In this document: positions 4,976 to 7,170 of the stretch, piece by piece | Layout of the letters: each line of letters opens with the position of its first letter | Numbering within the stretch: position 1 is the stretch's first letter | Origin: Acidimicrobiaceae bacterium | GTDB lineage: Bacteria; Actinomycetota; Acidimicrobiia; Acidimicrobiales; UBA10347 | Direction of reading: 5' to 3' | NCBI GenBank assembly: GCA_003485885.1 | Contig: DNHM01000558.1 | Coordinates: 1-7,170 of the forward strand | Length of the DNA: 7,170 bases | The notes under the pieces: generated by a model | Databases searched by the model: none | Seen by the model: the letters and a program-made list of their open reading frames with translations, nothing else | What the model was told of the DNA's origin: nothing | Made by a program: the position numbers and the translations under genes

Positions 4976-7170
4976 CCGACCATCGTGAACATTCCGGTGA
5001 ACCCGAGGGTTTTGTCGGACGTTCCATGCCTCGTGTCGAAGACGATCGTCTGGTTCGCGGAGCTGGGCGTTTTGTTGCCGACCTCCACGTCGCCGACGCT
5101 CTCGAAGTCGCCTTCCTACGTAGCACCTACGCCCACGCCCGGATCGTGCGGCTTGATACATCGGCGGCGCGAGCGATGCCGGGTGTCGTCGCGGTGTACG
5201 AACCTTCTGATGTTGTCGACCGCATCAAGCCACTCGTCAACGCGGAAGAGATGCGGGTGCCGCCGGGTATCGCGGAACTCGGCCCGATTAACAAGGTGCA
5301 GCCAGCCCCGATTCTGGCCGGCGACGAGGTGAGTTATGTTGGCCAGCCGGTCATCATGGTTATTGCCGAGTCGCGGTATCTGGCCGAGGACGCGATCGAG
5401 TTGATTGACATCGACTATGAAGAACTGCCTGCGGTGGTCGACCTCCAAGAAGCAGCGGCCCCGGGCGCTCCGTTGGTGTTGTGTGGCGAGGAAGACAACA
5501 TCGGTGTACACGTGCGCCACGGCAAGGGTGATGCAGCCAAGGCGATCGCGGACGCGCCGGTCGTCGTCCATGAGACATTTTCGACTCAGCGTTACGTCTG
5601 TGCTCCGATTGAAACCCGCGGACTGCTCGCCCAGAAGGATCCGTTCTCTGGTGGATTGACCGTCTGGTCGACAACGCAGACGCCGCACCGGGTTCGCGAT
5701 CACATTGCTGAGTCGATCGGTCTTCGGGTGGACGACGTCCGAGTCCAGTCTGTCGACGTTGGTGGCGGCTTTGGTCAAAAGGGCATCTTGATCGTTGAGG
5801 AGTTGCTGATTCCGTTCGCAGCCCATGACCTGGTACGACCGGTGCGGTGGATCGCCGACCGGTACGAAAACCTGACCGCCGATGCCCATGCCCGAGAGCA
5901 AATACACCACATCACGGTGGCGGCCGACAACGAGGGCCATCTCGTGGCGGTCCACGACCGCATCCTGGTCAACTTGGGTGCGCGCAACATGGTCGGGCTC
6001 GTCGTGCCCTATAACGCGTTATGTCACCTGCTTGGGCCGTATCACGTCGACAATGTCGATATCGAGACAACAGGGGTCCTGACCAACACCACGTTCACAT
6101 CGCCCTACCGTGGTGCCGGCCGGCCCGAGGCGACCTTTGCTATGGAGCGGGCCATAGACACGGTGGCCGCCGCACTTGGTATGGAGCCGGCCGAGGTCCG
6201 ACGTCGCAACCTGATCGGCCCCGAGCAGATGCCGTACCGCACTGGCATGCTCGATCGACGCGGCCTGCCTCAAGAGTACGACTCGGGTGATTATCCCGAG
6301 ATGTTGGAGCGAGCGGTTGCCATGATCGACCTGCCAGCGGTTCGCGAGAAGCAGTCGTTGCCTGGCGTCGACGGTCGCTTGATCGGCGTCGGCTTTGCGA
6401 TGTATCTCGAGATGACCGGCCTTGGGCCATTCGAGGGTGCGAGAGTCGATGTCACGCCATCGGGGCGGGTTCGCCTCTACACCGGAGCCCCGTCGCAGGG
6501 GCAGGGTCATCGCACCGTCTTCGCTCAGATTCTTGCTGATGCACTCGGTGTCGATATCACCGATGTCGATGTGGTGGCTGGCGATACGGCGACTATTCCG
6601 TATGGTGTTGGCACGATCGCAAGCCGTGCATTGGTGACGGCAGGAAATGCCACCAGACAGGCAGGCGAACTACTGCGGCAACGCATCCTCGATGCGGCTG
6701 CCGATGCCATGGAATCGAGCGCAGCCGACCTCGAACTCACCGGTGGCATGATCAGTGTCGTTGGGTCTCCCACAAAGTCCATGTCGCTTGCCGAATTGAT
6801 CCGTGCCGTGCCAAAACTGATCGGCGGCGATGGCAGCGACGGCTTGTCGGAGACGTCGTACTTCCAACCTCCGAACTACGCGACTGCCAGTGGCGTGCAT
6901 GCTGTGGTTGTGGCGGTGGATCCAGAGACCGGCCGGGTCGAGATTGTTGACTATGTCGTCGTGCACGAGGCTGGCCGCATAGTGAATCCTATGATCGCCG
7001 ATGCTCAGGTGGTCGGCGGCGTCGGACAGGGCATTGGTGGCATTCTCTGCGAGCACATGGTGTACGACGGCAATGGGCAACCGGTCACCTCGACGTTTGC
7101 CGACTATGCAATGCCGTTGGCCAGCATGGTTCCTGATATCAGGCTCGATGAGATCGTGTGCCCGAGTCCA
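4972..7170 (+). CDS. Molybdopterin-binding (large) catalytic subunit of a xanthine dehydrogenase/CO-dehydrogenase-family enzyme (3' partial)
   Basis: This is the catalytic subunit with the molybdopterin cofactor, which hydroxylates or oxidises a small substrate using water-derived oxygen. The frame is open from the ATG at 4972 to the right edge: 733 residues with no stop, against roughly 760-800 for the family, so only the C-terminal tail is missing. The N-terminal hammerhead domain (about 20-150) starts VGRSMPRVEDDRLVRGAGRF and includes VGQPVIMVIAES. The molybdopterin-binding domains follow, with IETRG (213-217), GGGFGQK (264-270), PYRGAGRPEA (378-387), QGQGH (509-513), ASRA (550-553) and GVGQGIGGILCEH, where E694 corresponds to the conserved catalytic Glu. 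The loop at 378-384 is PYRGAGR, not the AYxCSFR with the copper-binding Cys of true (form I) CO dehydrogenase. The product is therefore better called a CoxL-like (form II-type) or xanthine dehydrogenase family subunit. The substrate is unknown; purines, N-heterocycles and aldehydes are all possible. Confidence 0.95.
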   Translation, partial: MTDHREHSGEPEGFVGRSMPRVEDDRLVRGAGRFVADLHVADALEVAFLRSTYAHARIVRLDTSAARAMPGVVAVYEPSDVVDRIKPLVNAEEMRVPPGIAELGPINKVQPAPILAGDEVSYVGQPVIMVIAESRYLAEDAIELIDIDYEELPAVVDLQEAAAPGAPLVLCGEEDNIGVHVRHGKGDAAKAIADAPVVVHETFSTQRYVCAPIETRGLLAQKDPFSGGLTVWSTTQTPHRVRDHIAESIGLRVDDVRVQSVDVGGGFGQKGILIVEELLIPFAAHDLVRPVRWIADRYENLTADAHAREQIHHITVAADNEGHLVAVHDRILVNLGARNMVGLVVPYNALCHLLGPYHVDNVDIETTGVLTNTTFTSPYRGAGRPEATFAMERAIDTVAAALGMEPAEVRRRNLIGPEQMPYRTGMLDRRGLPQEYDSGDYPEMLERAVAMIDLPAVREKQSLPGVDGRLIGVGFAMYLEMTGLGPFEGARVDVTPSGRVRLYTGAPSQGQGHRTVFAQILADALGVDITDVDVVAGDTATIPYGVGTIASRALVTAGNATRQAGELLRQRILDAAADAMESSAADLELTGGMISVVGSPTKSMSLAELIRAVPKLIGGDGSDGLSETSYFQPPNYATASGVHAVVVAVDPETGRVEIVDYVVVHEAGRIVNPMIADAQVVGGVGQGIGGILCEHMVYDGNGQPVTSTFADYAMPLASMVPDIRLDEIVCPSP

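Noticed and set aside
5116..5955. 279-residue minus-strand open frame opposite the large-subunit gene
   Set aside because: The plus strand here encodes unmistakable molybdopterin-subunit motifs (VGQP, IETRG, GGGFGQK). The antisense frame is Arg/His/Asp-rich with no recognisable domain, as expected for an antisense shadow in GC-rich DNA.
6670..7080. 136-residue minus-strand frame near the right edge
   Set aside because: It is antisense to the region encoding the conserved GVGQGIGG and catalytic Glu of the large subunit, with no independent support.

Overview
The window looks like chromosomal DNA from a high-GC actinobacterium. The evidence is GC-rich third codon positions in most genes, strong purine-rich ribosome binding sites, a member of the F420/deazaflavin-dependent (DUF385/Ddn) family, and a three-subunit molybdenum hydroxylase operon. 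Acidimicrobiia or a relative would fit, but that placement is inference; no rRNA, tRNA or other marker is present.

Layout from left to right. Positions 1-1251 (+) hold the 3' part of a GGDEF-EAL cyclic-di-GMP protein cut by the left edge. A short convergent gap (1252-1338) contains a two-part inverted repeat that may act as a terminator. Two genes follow on the minus strand: a 12-segment MFS transporter (1339-2565) and, upstream of it in transcription, a DUF385/Ddn-like flavin/F420 oxidoreductase (2647-3188). The oxidoreductase is split between two frames by an apparent single-base deletion at a G run near 3109-3111. A 342-base divergent intergenic region (3189-3530) separates these from a tightly packed plus-strand operon. 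That operon encodes the FAD subunit (3531-4403), the [2Fe-2S] subunit (4403-4975) and the molybdopterin subunit (4972 to the right edge) of a xanthine dehydrogenase/CO-dehydrogenase-family enzyme.

The M-S-L gene order is the one used by cox operons. However, the large subunit carries PYRGAGR where true Mo-Cu CO dehydrogenases carry AYxCSFR, so the enzyme is most likely a molybdenum hydroxylase or aldehyde-type oxidoreductase of unknown substrate. The operon genes overlap by 1 and 4 bases, so the subunits are probably made by translational coupling. The divergent oxidoreductase and transporter could belong to the same catabolic theme (uptake, hydroxylation, reduction), but only proximity supports this.

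I see no CRISPR array, insertion sequence, attachment site, RNA gene or clearly new system. The most actionable observation is the frameshift in the DUF385 gene, which would mislead an automatic annotation. The next is the active-site loop that argues against a CO dehydrogenase label.
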